Assembly: GCA_027492585.1 (NCBI GenBank)
Contig: JAPUEK010000090.1
Coordinates: 62,001 to 126,000 of the forward strand
Direction: 5' to 3'
Source: Paracoccaceae bacterium
GTDB lineage: Bacteria; Pseudomonadota; Alphaproteobacteria; Rhodobacterales; Rhodobacteraceae
DNA length: 64,000 nucleotides
Shown here piece after piece: positions 33,835 through 43,784 of the stretch. Within the stretch, counting starts at the first letter, position 1. The number at the start of each line of letters is the position of its first letter. The notes below the pieces were generated by a model that made no database searches, was not told where the DNA came from, and was given only the letters and a program-made list of their open reading frames with translations. The position numbers and the translations under genes are program-made.

Positions 33835-34516
33835 AGCCGAGCCAAAGGACGGTTCGCGCGTTGGCCTGCCCTTCAAGCCTGTAGAGGTTGGAGTGCTTTG
33901 CCAGATACTTCGACCAGTTTGCGGAACCAGTTGATTTTGCACTGATCCGCTTTTGCCCCATCAAGCTGCCAAGACGCTGCACGGCAACCCTCTTGGTCTC
34001 TCCTGCCGCCAGAATCGCATCTCTGATCTCCATATCCGTCTTTGACAGAGACCCAAGTGGCTTCGGAGCCGACTTCACCTTCGCGGCACTGGCCTCTTTC
34101 GCCATGTTCTCCAGAACAGGCGGAGGTTTGACCTTTCCGATCCGCTCGGCGCCAAAGCCATTGAGCCGCAGATGCGCGATCAGCGGCTCGAAGTCGGCAT
34201 CATCTGACACGACGATGAAATGCGCCGCCTGATTGCGATAGGCCAGTTCCATGGCCGCGAGGATCAGGTACATGTCGGCACGGTTCTTGCCCGCGGTCGT
34301 CGTGCAGTGAATGTGGAAATAGCATGTGTCGTTCGCCCAGCCAGGGTTCCGTGAAAAGTCCCCGAAAACCTGTCGGATAACAATTTCTCCCTTGCGCTCA
34401 GCAAATGCTTCCAACTGGGCCATCTGTGCAAACGGCACATTGTCGCCATCCACCAGCACCGCCACACGGCACGGGCTCGCGGGCAAGGACAACTCCCGGG
34501 GCGACAGATCGACCAT
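33806..34516 (-). CDS. NYN-domain protein with LOTUS/OST-HTH-like tail
   Basis: A 236-residue protein. The N-terminal NYN (PIN-like) nuclease fold shows VAVLVDGDNVPFAQM, GKNRADMYLILAAMELAYR and IVVSDDADFEPLIAHLR, with the expected acidic residues. After a linker (KVKPPPVLENMAKEAS) a helical module (IRDAILAAGETKRVAVQRLGSLMGQKRIS) looks like an OST-HTH/LOTUS RNA-binding domain. An RNA-processing role is inferred from the family. The gene appears less GC-rich than its neighbours and overlaps the TetR gene tail to tail. Confidence 0.8.
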   Translation of the reverse strand: MVDLSPRELSLPASPCRVAVLVDGDNVPFAQMAQLEAFAERKGEIVIRQVFGDFSRNPGWANDTCYFHIHCTTTAGKNRADMYLILAAMELAYRNQAAHFIVVSDDADFEPLIAHLRLNGFGAERIGKVKPPPVLENMAKEASAAKVKSAPKPLGSLSKTDMEIRDAILAAGETKRVAVQRLGSLMGQKRISAKSTGSANWSKYLAKHSNLYRLEGQANARTVLWLGSTPAPHTAP

Positions 34517-34589
34517 GGCGGTTCCTGAGCAGAGTCCTGCCCGATCTGCCGCAGAAATGCGGCCTCATTTTGGCGCGCCGCGCGCAAGC

Positions 34590-34650
34590 CCTTTCTTCTC
34601 TTCGGAAATATCCTGGGGGTGAGGCCGCAGGCCGAGGGGGCAAAGCCCCC
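34590..34650 (-). repeat. REP-like intergenic repeat, copy 3
   Basis: CTTTCTTCTCTTCGGAAATATCC (34590 onward) is the reverse complement of the family core, and is followed by the hairpin GGGGGC-AAA-GCCCCC (34636-34650) that reaches the folC stop codon. The hairpin may help end folC transcription; it has no U-run. Confidence 0.75.
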
Positions 34651-35918
34651 TAGCCGTTCTCCCGCAGCACCGATCCCGCAAGATAAAGCGAACCGCAGAT
34701 CAGCACCCGAGCCTCCGGCGATCTGGCGGCGATCCCGGCCAGAGCCCCGGCGACGGAGGGGGCGGTCACCGCGTCCATCCCGGCGCTCAGGGCGGCGTCG
34801 CGGGTCATCTCCGCCGGCAGCGTATTCTTCTCGCCGGGGATCGAGACGGCATGAAGACGCGTCACCTGCCCGGCGAGCGGCTCCATATAGCCGCGGACAT
34901 CCTTGGTGTTCAGCATCCCGCAGATGAGATGGGTCTCGCGCTCCGGCATCCGGGCGAGGGTTGCGGCAACGGCCGCCCCGCCGGCCGGATTGTGGCCGCC
35001 GTCGAGCCAGAGCTCCACCTGGGGCGCGAGTTCCACCAGGGGGCCGGTCCGCAGGCGCTGCATCCGGGCGGGCCAGAAGGCGCGGGTGACGGCAGCCTCG
35101 CAGGCGGCCTCCCCCTTGCCGAGCGCGCGCAGCGCCGCAATCGCAGCCCCCGCATTCTGGATCTGGAAGGGGCCGGGCAGATTCGGCAACGGCAGGTCCA
35201 GCAACCCGTTTTCATCCTGAAAGACGAGCCGTCCGCGCTCCTCCGCGACATGCCAGTGCTGGCCATAGGCCAGAACCGGCGCGCCGAGCCGCGCTGCCCG
35301 CGCCTCGATCACGGCAAGCCCTTCCGGCTCCTGCGGACCGACGATCACCGGCACGCCGCGCTTCAGGATGCCGGCCTTCTCTCCGGCGATCTCCGGCAGG
35401 GTCTCCCCCAGATATTGCTGGTGGTCGATGGAAACCGGGGTGATCACGGTCAGCGCCGGGCGCTCCACCACATTGGTCGCATCCAGCCTGCCGCCGAGAC
35501 CGACCTCCAGCAGGGTATGGTCCGCCGGCACCCGCGCGAAGGCGAGGAAGGCCGCGCAGGTGGTGATCTCGAAAAAGGTGATCTCGTCCGGGCCGTTGGC
35601 CTCGACACATTCATCGAGCAGAGCGGTCAGCGCCGGCTCGGTGATCAGCTCCCCCGCCAGCCGGATGCGTTCGTGAAACCGTGCCAGATGCGGCGAGGTA
35701 TAGGCATGGACAAGGCTTCCCCCGGCCTCCAGACCCGCGCGGATCATCGCCTGGGTGGAGCCCTTGCCATTGGTCCCGGCGATATGGATCACCGGCGGCA
35801 GACGCTTTTCGGGATGGCCGAGCGCAGCCAGCAGGCGATGCACGCGGTCAAGCGTCAGGTCGATGACCTTGGGGTGCAAGGTCATCATCCGTTCCAGAAC
35901 GAGGTCGGAGGAGGTCAC
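34650..35918 (-). CDS. folC: Bifunctional folylpolyglutamate/dihydrofolate synthase
   Basis: A 422-residue Mur-ligase-fold enzyme. [18 protein letters not shown] is the P-loop, [15 protein letters not shown] the substrate region, [14 protein letters not shown] the metal site and [11 protein letters not shown] the C-terminal catalytic motif. It adds glutamate to dihydropteroate and to reduced folates. Its ATG overlaps the accD stop by 4 bp, the widely conserved accD-folC operon. Confidence 0.93.
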   Translation of the reverse strand: MTSSDLVLERMMTLHPKVIDLTLDRVHRLLAALGHPEKRLPPVIHIAGTNGKGSTQAMIRAGLEAGGSLVHAYTSPHLARFHERIRLAGELITEPALTALLDECVEANGPDEITFFEITTCAAFLAFARVPADHTLLEVGLGGRLDATNVVERPALTVITPVSIDHQQYLGETLPEIAGEKAGILKRGVPVIVGPQEPEGLAVIEARAARLGAPVLAYGQHWHVAEERGRLVFQDENGLLDLPLPNLPGPFQIQNAGAAIAALRALGKGEAACEAAVTRAFWPARMQRLRTGPLVELAPQVELWLDGGHNPAGGAAVAATLARMPERETHLICGMLNTKDVRGYMEPLAGQVTRLHAVSIPGEKNTLPAEMTRDAALSAGMDAVTAPSVAGALAGIAARSPEARVLICGSLYLAGSVLRENG

Positions 35919-36826
35919 TCCCTAGCCTCGGCGGGCAGCGGCACGCCGGGGGCGGGCAGATCACCCTTCACCGCCGGGCTTTGCCCCGTCAGCATCCGGA
36001 CGATGGTGATCAGTTCCTCGCGCAGGTTCTTGCGATGCGTCACCCGGTCGAGCATCCCGTGGTCGAGCAGATATTCCGCCCGCTGGAAACCCTCGGGCAG
36101 CTTCTCGCGGATCGTCTGCTCGATCACCCGCGGCCCGGCAAAGCAGATCAGGGCATTGGGCTCGGCGATCTGCACATCCCCGAGCATCGCATAGGAGGCG
36201 GTAACCCCGCCCGTCGTCGGATGGGTCAGCACGACGACATAGGGCAGGTTGGCTTCCTTGAGCATCTGCACCGCGACCGTGGTGCGCGGCATCTGCATGA
36301 GGCTCAGGATGCCTTCCTGCATCCGCGCGCCCCCCGCGGCGGAAAAGAGGATCAGCGGCCGCTTCAGTTTCACCGCCCGTTCCGCCGCCGCGATGATCGC
36401 ATTGCCGACAAACATGCCCATGGAACCGGCCATGAAGCTGAAATCCTGGCCCACGGCGACGATCGGGGTGCGGCCCATCTCGCCCTCGGCCACCAGCATC
36501 GCCTCCTTCTCGCCGGTCGCCTTCTGGGCGGCCTTGAGACGGTCGGGATATTTCTTCTGGTCGCGGAAATGGAGCGGGTCCACCACCGGCTCCGGCACCT
36601 TCACCTCGACGAAGACGCCGCCGTCGAACAGGGCCGTGAAACGGTCCCGCGGGCTGATCGCCATATGGTGATCGCAGGAGGTGCAGACGTTCAGGTTGGC
36701 CGCCAGTTCCCGGTGGAACAGCATGGTCCCGCATTCGGGGCATTTCGTCCAGAGGTTCTCCGGCACTTCACGGCGGGAGAAGAGCGAGTTGATCTTCGGG
36801 CGGACGTAGTTGGAAATCCAGTTCAT
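35915..36826 (-). CDS. accD: Acetyl-CoA carboxylase carboxyltransferase subunit beta
   Basis: A 303-residue protein. The zinc ribbon is [26 protein letters not shown] (residues about 29-54). The crotonase-fold carboxyltransferase core has [19 protein letters not shown] and [17 protein letters not shown]. It transfers the carboxyl group from biotin to acetyl-CoA to make malonyl-CoA, with AccA encoded elsewhere. The normal start [12 protein letters not shown] fixes the ATG at 36826. Confidence 0.95.
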   Translation of the reverse strand: MNWISNYVRPKINSLFSRREVPENLWTKCPECGTMLFHRELAANLNVCTSCDHHMAISPRDRFTALFDGGVFVEVKVPEPVVDPLHFRDQKKYPDRLKAAQKATGEKEAMLVAEGEMGRTPIVAVGQDFSFMAGSMGMFVGNAIIAAAERAVKLKRPLILFSAAGGARMQEGILSLMQMPRTTVAVQMLKEANLPYVVVLTHPTTGGVTASYAMLGDVQIAEPNALICFAGPRVIEQTIREKLPEGFQRAEYLLDHGMLDRVTHRKNLREELITIVRMLTGQSPAVKGDLPAPGVPLPAEARE

Positions 36827-36968
36827 GCGGAGCCTTCCGGGGTCTCGGGCGGGGTCTCGGGCAATCCCGTCGTCAAGGATGGGCAGTCCTCCGTCAGATA
36901 GAGCCAGAGGGCCGGAATTGCAATCGCGCCGGGGGGTGCCATTTGGCGGATGCTGCGCCCCGGTCGGG

Positions 36969-37031
36969 CGCCGGAGGGGTTTTGCACCCCTCCGGACCTC
37001 CCCGCAGGATATTTGAGGCAAGATGAAAGGG
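36969..37031 (+). repeat. REP-like intergenic repeat, copy 4 (hairpin type)
   Basis: Perfect hairpin CCGGAGGGGT-TTTGC-ACCCCTCCGG (36971-36995), bridge ACCTCCCC, then GCAGGATATTTGAGGC and AAGATGAAAGG (37004-37030). It is nearly identical, in opposite orientation, to copy 1, 11 kb away. It lies between recQ and accD in a 268-bp gap with no gene. Confidence 0.85.
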
Positions 37032-37094
37032 CAGGTCAGAGCATTGCCTCCCCGGGGCTGAGTACTGGTCGGGGAAGGCGGCTGCCCTGTCGGC

Positions 37095-39140
37095 TCAGCC
37101 GTCGAGCAGGGCTTCGAGAAAGGCCGCGCCAAAGCGGTCGAGCTTTGCAGGGCCGAGGTCGCCCACCCGGTCCAGCTCCGACAGGCTGGTCGGGCGGGCC
37201 TCGGCGATGCGGCGCAGGGTGTTCGACGACAGGCTGAGCGGTTTGCCGGTGCCATCGGCGCCGCGCATCAGTTGCACCTGAAGGTCTGAAAGCCGGTCAA
37301 AGATCTGACCCGCATCGCGCCCGGCCAGCTTGCGGCGGGCGGGGTGCTGCGGGGCGGCGGCGGTGCCGGTGATCACCTCCAGAAAGGCTGCGCCGTAGCT
37401 TTCCAGCTTTTTGGCACCGACCCCGGTGATGCCCATCATCTCGTCCGGGGTCTGCGGACGGCGCTCGGCCATCTCGATCAGGGTGCGGTCGGCGAAGACC
37501 ACATAGGCCGGGACGCCCGCCGCCTCGGCCAAAGCGCGGCGCTTGGCCTTGAGCGCGGAGAGAAGGCTCGCATCCTCCTCCGCCACAAGGGTTTTCACCG
37601 CATAGCGCGGCGTGGCGCGGTCCACCGTGTCCCGGCGCAGCGTCACCGCCTCCTCGCCGCGCAGGATAGGGCGGGCGGCTTCGGTCATCCGCAGGGCGCC
37701 GTGGCGTTCGGGGTCGGGGCGGACCAGATCACGGCCCATCATCTGCCGGAAGACCGCCCCCCAAGCCGGTTTCGACAGATCCTTGCCGACGGCGAAGGTC
37801 GGCAGCTGGTCATGGCCGCGCTCGCGCACCTTTTCGGTCGCGGTGCCGGTCAGGATGTCGATCAGATGGCCGGAGCCGAACCACTCCCCGGTCCGCAGGA
37901 TCGCCGAAAGCGCTTTCCGCACCGCATCCGTGGCATCGAAGACCTGCACCGGGCGGTCGCAGAGGTCGCAGTTTCCGCAAGGCTCCGCCGCCTCGCTGAA
38001 ATAGCCCAGAAGCACCTGGCGACGGCAGCGCATCGCCTCCGCCAGCCCGAGAAGCGCATTGAGCCGGCCATGGTCGGCGGCCTTGCGTTCGGGCGGGGCG
38101 ATCCCCTCGTCGATCTGGCTGCGGCGCAGGCGGATGTCGTCGGGACCATAGAGCGTCAGCGTTTCCGCCGCCGCCCCGTCGCGGCCGGCACGGCCGATCT
38201 CCTGATAATAGCCCTCGATCGACTTCGGCAGATCGGCATGGGCGACCCAGCGGATATCCGGCTTGTCGATGCCCATCCCGAAGGCGACCGTCGCCACGAC
38301 GATCAGGCCGTCTTCCTGCTGGAAGCGGATTTCCACCCGGCGCCGTTCCTCCGCCTCCATCCCGCCGTGGTAGAAGCAGGCGGAATGGCCGGCCTCGCGC
38401 AGGGCCTGGGCCAGCGTCTCGGTCTTGGCGCGGGTGCCGCAATAGGCGATGCCGGACTGGCCCTTGCGGGCGGCGGCGAAGGCGAGGATCTGGTCGCGCG
38501 GCTTGTCCTTCACCGCGAAGGCGAGGTGGATGTTCGGGCGGTCGAAGCCGCGCAGGAAGCTTGCCGGGGGAGTGCCGCCGAAAAGCCGGGTGACGATCTC
38601 GGCGCGGGTTTCCTCATCCGCCGTGGCGGTGAAGGCGGCGAGCGGCACATCGAGGCTGCGGCGCAACTCGCCGATCCGCAGATAATCGGGGCGGAAATCA
38701 TGGCCCCACTGGCTGACGCAATGCGCCTCGTCCACGGCGATCAGCGTGCAGTTGATCCGGCGCAGCATCGGCAGGGTCGCCGCGGAGGCGAGCCGCTCCG
38801 GCGCCATGTAAAGAAGCTTCAGCCGGCCCTGATCGAGCGCGGCAAAGACCTCCTCCGTCTCCTCCCCGGTATTGCCGGAGGTGAGCGCCCCCGCCTCCAC
38901 CCCCGCCGCACGCAGGGCTCGGACCTGATCCCGCATCAGCGCGATCAGGGGAGAGATGACCACCGTTACCCCTTCGCGGCAGAGGGCGGGGAGCTGGAAA
39001 CAGAGCGACTTGCCGCCCCCCGTCGGCATGATGGCCAGCGTGTTGCGGCCTGAAAGCACCGCTTCCACGATCTCCTCCTGCCCCGGACGAAAGCCGGGGA
39101 AGCCGAAAACGGAGGCAAGAAGGTCTTTCGGCAGGGCCAT
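37095..39140 (-). CDS. recQ: ATP-dependent DNA helicase RecQ
   Basis: A 681-residue RecQ. The helicase core has [19 protein letters not shown] (Walker A), [18 protein letters not shown] (DEAH box) and [22 protein letters not shown]. The RQC zinc cluster is [10 protein letters not shown] preceded by [10 protein letters not shown]. It carries two C-terminal HRDC domains rather than one ([19 protein letters not shown] and [19 protein letters not shown]). It resolves recombination intermediates and stalled forks in the RecF pathway. Confidence 0.94.
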   Translation of the reverse strand: MALPKDLLASVFGFPGFRPGQEEIVEAVLSGRNTLAIMPTGGGKSLCFQLPALCREGVTVVISPLIALMRDQVRALRAAGVEAGALTSGNTGEETEEVFAALDQGRLKLLYMAPERLASAATLPMLRRINCTLIAVDEAHCVSQWGHDFRPDYLRIGELRRSLDVPLAAFTATADEETRAEIVTRLFGGTPPASFLRGFDRPNIHLAFAVKDKPRDQILAFAAARKGQSGIAYCGTRAKTETLAQALREAGHSACFYHGGMEAEERRRVEIRFQQEDGLIVVATVAFGMGIDKPDIRWVAHADLPKSIEGYYQEIGRAGRDGAAAETLTLYGPDDIRLRRSQIDEGIAPPERKAADHGRLNALLGLAEAMRCRRQVLLGYFSEAAEPCGNCDLCDRPVQVFDATDAVRKALSAILRTGEWFGSGHLIDILTGTATEKVRERGHDQLPTFAVGKDLSKPAWGAVFRQMMGRDLVRPDPERHGALRMTEAARPILRGEEAVTLRRDTVDRATPRYAVKTLVAEEDASLLSALKAKRRALAEAAGVPAYVVFADRTLIEMAERRPQTPDEMMGITGVGAKKLESYGAAFLEVITGTAAAPQHPARRKLAGRDAGQIFDRLSDLQVQLMRGADGTGKPLSLSSNTLRRIAEARPTSLSELDRVGDLGPAKLDRFGAAFLEALLDG

Positions 39141-39185
39141 GGGTCCGGGTTTCAGGAGCGGAAGGGAAGGGCGGGGCGGCGTCCC

Positions 39186-39467
39186 TCAGCCGTAGAGGTT
39201 GTTCATCACCACGATCCGCAGCGCATAGACGCCGACCAGCACCACGAGCGGCGCGAAGTCGATGCCCGCCGTCACCGGCAGCACCCGGCGGACCTGGGCG
39301 AAGACCGGCTCCATCACCCGGTTCAGGCCGAGCCAGATCTGCTGGACGAGCGGCTGGCGCAGGTTCAGCACCTGGAAATTGATCAGCCAGCTCATGATCA
39401 CATGGGCGAGCACCACCCATTTCACGATGTCGAGGATCAGCAACAGGATCTCAAGGAAAGGGGTCAT
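39186..39467 (-). CDS. YggT-family membrane protein
   Basis: A 93-residue inner-membrane protein with two hydrophobic hairpin segments: ILLLILDIVKWVVLAHVIMSWLI and FAPLVVLVGVYALRIVVMNNL, separated by the conserved PVFAQVRRVLP loop. YggT proteins are linked to osmotic tolerance and cell-division or membrane functions in other bacteria. The ATG at 39467 gives the normal size; the frame stays open further upstream but that extension overlaps the thioesterase gene and has no family similarity. Confidence 0.87.
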   Translation of the reverse strand: MTPFLEILLLILDIVKWVVLAHVIMSWLINFQVLNLRQPLVQQIWLGLNRVMEPVFAQVRRVLPVTAGIDFAPLVVLVGVYALRIVVMNNLYG

Positions 39468-39599
39468 GGGGGCTCCGGCCACTAGGTCTTGTGGCAGAGG
39501 TAACGCGGAGACCCCGAAAGGGCAAGGCGGCTTGCCGTGGCGTTCCGCTTGACGCGAGCGCAAAGCGGGCGTTGAAGACGGCAAAGACCGGAGGTTGCG

Positions 39600-40130
39600 A
39601 TGTATCCCTATATCCGCATGTTCAAGGAATTGTGGAAGTTCCGCAACGCGGCGCCACTGACCATCCTTGAGCCGCATGTGAGTACGCACCGGGTCTGGCC
39701 GCAGGATATCGACCCGTGGCGGGAGCTGAACAACGGGCGGACGCTGACGCTGTTCGATCTGGGCCGCATCCCGATGGCGCGGCGGATGGGGTTTCACCGG
39801 GTGGCGCGCGAAAACCGCTGGGGGATCACCGTGGCGGGCAATTCCACCCGCTACCGCCGCCGGGTCACGCTCTTCACCAAGCTGACGCAGGTCAGCCGGG
39901 TGATCGGCTGGGATGCCCGCTTCGTCTATCTGGAGCAGAGCTTCTGGCGCGGGGAGGAATGTACCTCCGCCATGCTGCTGCGGTCGGGCTTCATCTCCAA
40001 GGCCGGGCTGGTGGCGCCATCGGCGGTGCTGCGCGCCCTCGGCCAGCCGGAGGAGAGCCCGGAACTGCCGCAATGGGTGCGGGACTGGATCGCGGCCGAT
40101 GCGGGACGGATCTGGCCGCCGGCGCGGTGA
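39600..40130 (+). CDS. Hotdog-fold thioesterase (acyl-CoA thioesterase-like)
   Basis: A 176-residue 4HBT-like protein. TILEPHVSTHRVWPQDIDPWRELNNGRTLTLFDLGRIPMARRMGF carries the 'D.n.H.nN..yl...' hotdog pattern, with N in ELNNGR, and the second half has FWRGEECTSAMLLRSGFI. It resembles the THEM6/YbgC-like group. Probable acyl-CoA or acyl-ACP substrate. GGAGG lies 6 bp before the ATG at 39600. Substrate not inferable. Confidence 0.78.
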   Translation: MYPYIRMFKELWKFRNAAPLTILEPHVSTHRVWPQDIDPWRELNNGRTLTLFDLGRIPMARRMGFHRVARENRWGITVAGNSTRYRRRVTLFTKLTQVSRVIGWDARFVYLEQSFWRGEECTSAMLLRSGFISKAGLVAPSAVLRALGQPEESPELPQWVRDWIAADAGRIWPPAR

Positions 40131-40242
40131 GCTCGCGTCTTTGAAGTCCGGCCGGGCCGCTTCAGGACGTGTCGCCATGGTTTGTCCCTGTGCGCCGGGG
40201 CCGGCTCATTCTGGGATGCCGCGCCGGTGGACAGCGGGGATG

Positions 40243-40275
40243 CCTCCGGCGGGGATATTTGAGCACAGGGGATGG
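40243..40275 (+). repeat. REP-like intergenic repeat, copy 5
   Basis: CTCCGGCGGGGATATTTGAG followed by CACAGGGGATGGG, the family core with a shortened tail. It lies in the 394-bp gap between the thioesterase and MFS genes, where no other gene or terminator is apparent. Confidence 0.72.
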
Positions 40276-40524
40276 GCAGGTTCCGGAAGAGGTGATCGTG
40301 GCCCGAGATCCTGGGCGGGTTGCCCTGTTGCGCCGGGGCTGCTGGCGGACCTGTCAGGCTCCTTCCGCCCCGATCTGCACCATACCCCGGCCGAGCGGGC
40401 GGCGGAGGCATGACCCCGAACAAACCGATGGCAGGGTGGCGCAATGCGCGCCCATCAGCCTTTGCTTGCGCGGATGCGCGATTTCAGGCTTGATCGCGCC
40501 AAACAAAACCGCAGGGGGACGGGA

Positions 40525-41892
40525 ATGGCAACGCCACGGCAGCGCATCTGGGGCTGGTACTTCTTCGACTGGGCCAGTCAGCCCTACAACACGCTTCTCC
40601 TGACCTTCATCTTCGGCCCCTATTTCGCCGAAGTCGCCCGCGGCTACTACATGGGCGCGGGGCTGGAGGAGGAGGCCGCAAAGGCCGCGGCGCAGGCCTA
40701 TTGGGGCTGGGGGCTGGCGCTCGCCTCGGTGGTCATCGCGGTGCTGGCGCCGATTCTGGGGGCGATTGCAGACGGAACCGGGCGGCGGCTGATCTGGGTC
40801 TGGATCTTCTCCGCCTTCTATGTCGCCGGGTCCTGGATGCTCTGGTATGTTGCGCCGGGGGGGGAGCAGGACATGCTCTTCTGGGCGGTCGCCTGGTTCG
40901 GACTGGGCTTCATCGGGATGGAATTCGCCACGATCTTCACCAATGCGCTGATGCCCTCGTTGTCGGATCACGACGAATTGGGCGCCATCTCCGGCTCGGG
41001 CTTTGCCTTCGGCTATCTGGGCGGGCTGCTGGCGCTGATCCTGATGCTGCTTTTCCTCGCGGAAAACGCCACGACCGGGAAAACCCTTCTCGGCATCGAC
41101 CCGATCCTCGGTCTCGATGTGGAGGCGCGGGAGGGAACGCGGGCCGTGGGGCCGTTCACCGCAATCTGGTATGTGGTCTTCATGATCCCCTTCTTCCTCT
41201 GGGTGAAGGAGCCGAAGACCGAAGCGCGGCCGCTGAACATCGGCGCGGCCATCGGCAGCCTGATCGACCTCCTGAAGAGCCTGCGTTACCGCAAGAGCCT
41301 GTCGGCCTATCTCGCCTCCTCGCTCTTCTACCGCGACGCGCTCAACGCGCTTTACGGGTTCGGCGGGGTCTATGCCTCCGGGGTTCTCGGCTGGTCGATC
41401 ATCCAGATCGGCACCTTCGGCATCCTCGGGGCGGTGACGGCCATGGTGGCAAGCTGGGTCGGTGGACGCGCCGACCGGCGCTATGGGCCGAAGCCGGTGA
41501 TCGCCACCTCGATTCTCGTGCTGATGCTGGTCTGCCTGATCATCGTCGGCATGACGCGCGAAAGCGTCTGGGGCATCGCCATGGACCCGGCCTCCTCGGC
41601 ACCGGATGTGCTCTTCTACATCTGCGGGGCGCTGATCGGCGCGGCGGGCGGCACGGTGCAGGCCGCCTCGCGCACGATGATGGTGCGGCACACCACACCC
41701 GAGCGCGCGACCGAGGCCTTCGGGCTTTTCGCGCTTTCCGGCAAGGTGGCGAGCTTTCTGTCGCCCGCGCTGATCGCCCTTGCCACCCATGCGAGCGGAT
41801 CGCAGCGCATCGGCATTTCGCCGCTGATCGGGCTCTTTCTGATCGGCCTCATTCTGCTACTCTGGGTCAAACCAAGAGGCGAACAGGTATGA
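40525..41892 (+). CDS. MFS transporter, UMF1/Atg22-like
   Basis: A 455-residue permease with about twelve membrane segments. It begins IWGWYFFDWASQPYNTLLLTFIFGPYF, the characteristic opening of UMF1/Atg22-type MFS proteins ('yDwAnsay.tlv...vFp.YF'), and has APILGAIADGTGRR (motif A-like) and AAGGTVQAASRTMM (motif 'gG.q..sRs'). Substrate unknown; amino acid export is known for yeast relatives. The ATG at 40525 has GGGGGACGGGA upstream; the 81-bp in-frame extension to 40444 looks non-coding. It overlaps mepA by 4 bp. Confidence 0.85.
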   Translation: MATPRQRIWGWYFFDWASQPYNTLLLTFIFGPYFAEVARGYYMGAGLEEEAAKAAAQAYWGWGLALASVVIAVLAPILGAIADGTGRRLIWVWIFSAFYVAGSWMLWYVAPGGEQDMLFWAVAWFGLGFIGMEFATIFTNALMPSLSDHDELGAISGSGFAFGYLGGLLALILMLLFLAENATTGKTLLGIDPILGLDVEAREGTRAVGPFTAIWYVVFMIPFFLWVKEPKTEARPLNIGAAIGSLIDLLKSLRYRKSLSAYLASSLFYRDALNALYGFGGVYASGVLGWSIIQIGTFGILGAVTAMVASWVGGRADRRYGPKPVIATSILVLMLVCLIIVGMTRESVWGIAMDPASSAPDVLFYICGALIGAAGGTVQAASRTMMVRHTTPERATEAFGLFALSGKVASFLSPALIALATHASGSQRIGISPLIGLFLIGLILLLWVKPRGEQV

Positions 41893-42782
41893 TCCGGAAA
41901 CTGCTGCTCTGTCTGGCGCTGGCCGCGCCGCTTCCGGCCGGTGCGGAGGAGCTTGCCAACAAGCTCTTCGGCGCGGCCCAGATGCCATCGCAGCAGGACC
42001 CGATGGCGATCGGCAGCTATGCGCGCGGTTGTGGCGCGGGGCTGGTGGAACTGCCGGAAAGCGGGCCGACCTGGCAGGCCATGCGCCTGTCGCGGCACCG
42101 GAATTTCGGCCAGCCGGTGCTGGTGGAGTTTCTGGAGGATCTGAGCCGTCAGGCCAGGGAGATCGGCTGGGCCGGGCTCTACATCGGCGACATGGGCCAG
42201 CCGCGCGGCGGGCCGATGACCTCCGGCCATGCCAGCCACCAGATCGGGCTTGATGCCGATATCTGGATGCTGCCGCCCAAGCGGCTTGACCTGAGCGTGA
42301 AGGAACGCGAGGAGATTTCCTCCATCCCGGTCCGGTCGGCCGATCAGCGCTCCGTCACCGCCAACTGGACGAAACGCCACCGGGCGCTGCTGAAGGCGGC
42401 AGCTTCGGACCCGCGGGTGGACCGCATCTTCATCGCCGCGGCGGTGAAGATCGAGATGTGCAAGACCGCCACCCCCGCCGACAAGAAATGGCTTCAGAAG
42501 ATCCGGCCCGAGGCGGGCCATGACACCCATATGCATGTGCGGCTGAAATGCCCCAAGGGCGCGCGGCTTTGCGAGACGCAGAAGCCCTCGGTCTCGGAGC
42601 TGTCCAAGGGCGGCGACGGCTGTGACGAGACGCTGAACTGGTGGGTGACGGATTACCTCAACCCGCCGAAGCCGACCAAGAAACCGAAAGACGAAAAGCC
42701 TGTGAAGCGCAAGAAAGGCCCCCGCGAATTCACCATGGCCGATCTGCCCGCCCAATGCGCCGCCGTGCTTTCCTCGCGGTAA
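41889..42782 (+). CDS. mepA: Penicillin-insensitive murein endopeptidase MepA
   Basis: A 297-residue periplasmic metallopeptidase. After a signal peptide (LLLCLALAAPLPAGAEE) comes LYIGDMGQPRGGPMTSGHASHQIGLDADIWM, which carries the LAS-family His and HxxxxxD zinc ligands, and GHDTHMHVRLKCP supplies the late HxH. It cleaves D-Ala-mDAP cross-links in peptidoglycan. The C-terminal tail is Lys/Pro-rich (PPKPTKKPKDEKPVKRKKG). It overlaps the next gene by 28 bp. Confidence 0.93.
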   Translation: MIRKLLLCLALAAPLPAGAEELANKLFGAAQMPSQQDPMAIGSYARGCGAGLVELPESGPTWQAMRLSRHRNFGQPVLVEFLEDLSRQAREIGWAGLYIGDMGQPRGGPMTSGHASHQIGLDADIWMLPPKRLDLSVKEREEISSIPVRSADQRSVTANWTKRHRALLKAAASDPRVDRIFIAAAVKIEMCKTATPADKKWLQKIRPEAGHDTHMHVRLKCPKGARLCETQKPSVSELSKGGDGCDETLNWWVTDYLNPPKPTKKPKDEKPVKRKKGPREFTMADLPAQCAAVLSSR

Positions 42783-43651
42783 GCCTCGGGGTCGTGCTGC
42801 TGGGCGGCCTGCAAGGCAGCGCCGCCCCGACCCCGCAGCCCGGCTTTCTTGGCAAACGTGTCTGGTCCATGCCGGACGATCCGCTCTTTGGCGGGTTTTC
42901 TGCCATTCATGTCTCGGCGGACGGCAAGACCTTTACCGCCCTTTCGGATCGCGGCGGCTACCTGACCGGGATCTTCACCCGCGACGAGAAAGGCCGGATC
43001 AAGGGGATTTCGGCCAGCAGGGTGGCGCTGCTGAAGGGTCTGGGTGAGGAACCGCTGGCCCATGGCCGCAACGACAGCGAGGGCATGGCGGTCGCCGCCG
43101 ATGGCACCACCTACATCTCCTTCGAAGGTGCGGCCCGCGTGCTGCGCTACCGGCGGCTCGACGGGTCAGCCGAGAACCTGCCCGAACACCCGGATTTTGC
43201 CCGGATGCAGAGGAATTCCGCGCTCGAAACCCTCGCCATCGACCGGCAGGGCGTGCTTTACACCATCCCCGAACGCTCCGGCGGGGAGCGCAAACCCTTC
43301 CCCGTCTACCGCTTCCGCAAGGGCGTGTGGGACAAGGAGCTGAGCATCTCCCGGTCCGGCGGCTTTCTGGTCGTCGATGCCGATGTCGGTCCTGACGGTC
43401 GGCTCTATGTGCTGGAGCGGCGGTTTCTCGGCCTTGCCGGCTTCGGCTCGCGGCTGCGGCGGTTCGAGATGGGCAAGACGCTTCACGCCGAGGAGGTGCT
43501 GATCGAGACGGCGAGCGGGCTCTACGACAATCTCGAAGGGCTGTCGGTCTGGCGGGACGGTGACGGGCATCTGACCGCCACCATGATCTCGGACGACAAT
43601 TTCAGCCCGCTGCTCGTCACCTCCATCGTGGAATACCGCCTGCCGGACTGA
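42755..43651 (+). CDS. Esterase-like/phytase-like secreted protein
   Basis: A 298-residue beta-propeller-type protein of the 'esterase-like activity of phytase' family (PF13449 type). The signal peptide is RRRAFLAVSLGVVLLGGLQGSAA. FSAIHVSADGKTFTALSDRGGYL, NDSEGMAVAADGTTYISFEG, ALETLAIDRQGVLYTIPER and DNLEGLSVWRDGDGHLTATMISDDNF are the propeller blades with the family's acidic calcium-type loops. Enzymatic activity is not established. It starts within mepA, suggesting coupled expression of two envelope proteins. Confidence 0.83.
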   Translation: MRRRAFLAVSLGVVLLGGLQGSAAPTPQPGFLGKRVWSMPDDPLFGGFSAIHVSADGKTFTALSDRGGYLTGIFTRDEKGRIKGISASRVALLKGLGEEPLAHGRNDSEGMAVAADGTTYISFEGAARVLRYRRLDGSAENLPEHPDFARMQRNSALETLAIDRQGVLYTIPERSGGERKPFPVYRFRKGVWDKELSISRSGGFLVVDADVGPDGRLYVLERRFLGLAGFGSRLRRFEMGKTLHAEEVLIETASGLYDNLEGLSVWRDGDGHLTATMISDDNFSPLLVTSIVEYRLPD

Positions 43652-43678
43652 GCCGGGACGGAGCGGGACGGCCGGACG

Positions 43679-43707
43679 TTGACCTTGCGCGCCCCCGGCG
43701 GTAAATC
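43679..43707 (+). promoter_or_regulatory. Candidate promoter of the queuosine-precursor transporter
   Basis: TTGACC (43679-43684), 17 bp spacer, TAAATC (43702-43707). The -35 is good and the -10 weak. It is 77 bp before the ATG. A preQ1-type aptamer was looked for in this leader and not recognised. Confidence 0.35.
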
Positions 43708-43784
43708 CGCGTGTCCCAAAGGCGATCCCGCCTCGGGTCCCCATCCAACCAAGTCTCCGCGACCTTGTAAAAAACGGAACCGAT

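Noticed and set aside
43652-43784. Possible preQ1 riboswitch before the queuosine-precursor transporter
   Set aside because: The 133-bp leader has no recognisable preQ1-I, II or III aptamer and no ribosome-site-sequestering stem that I can draw; only a weak promoter was kept.
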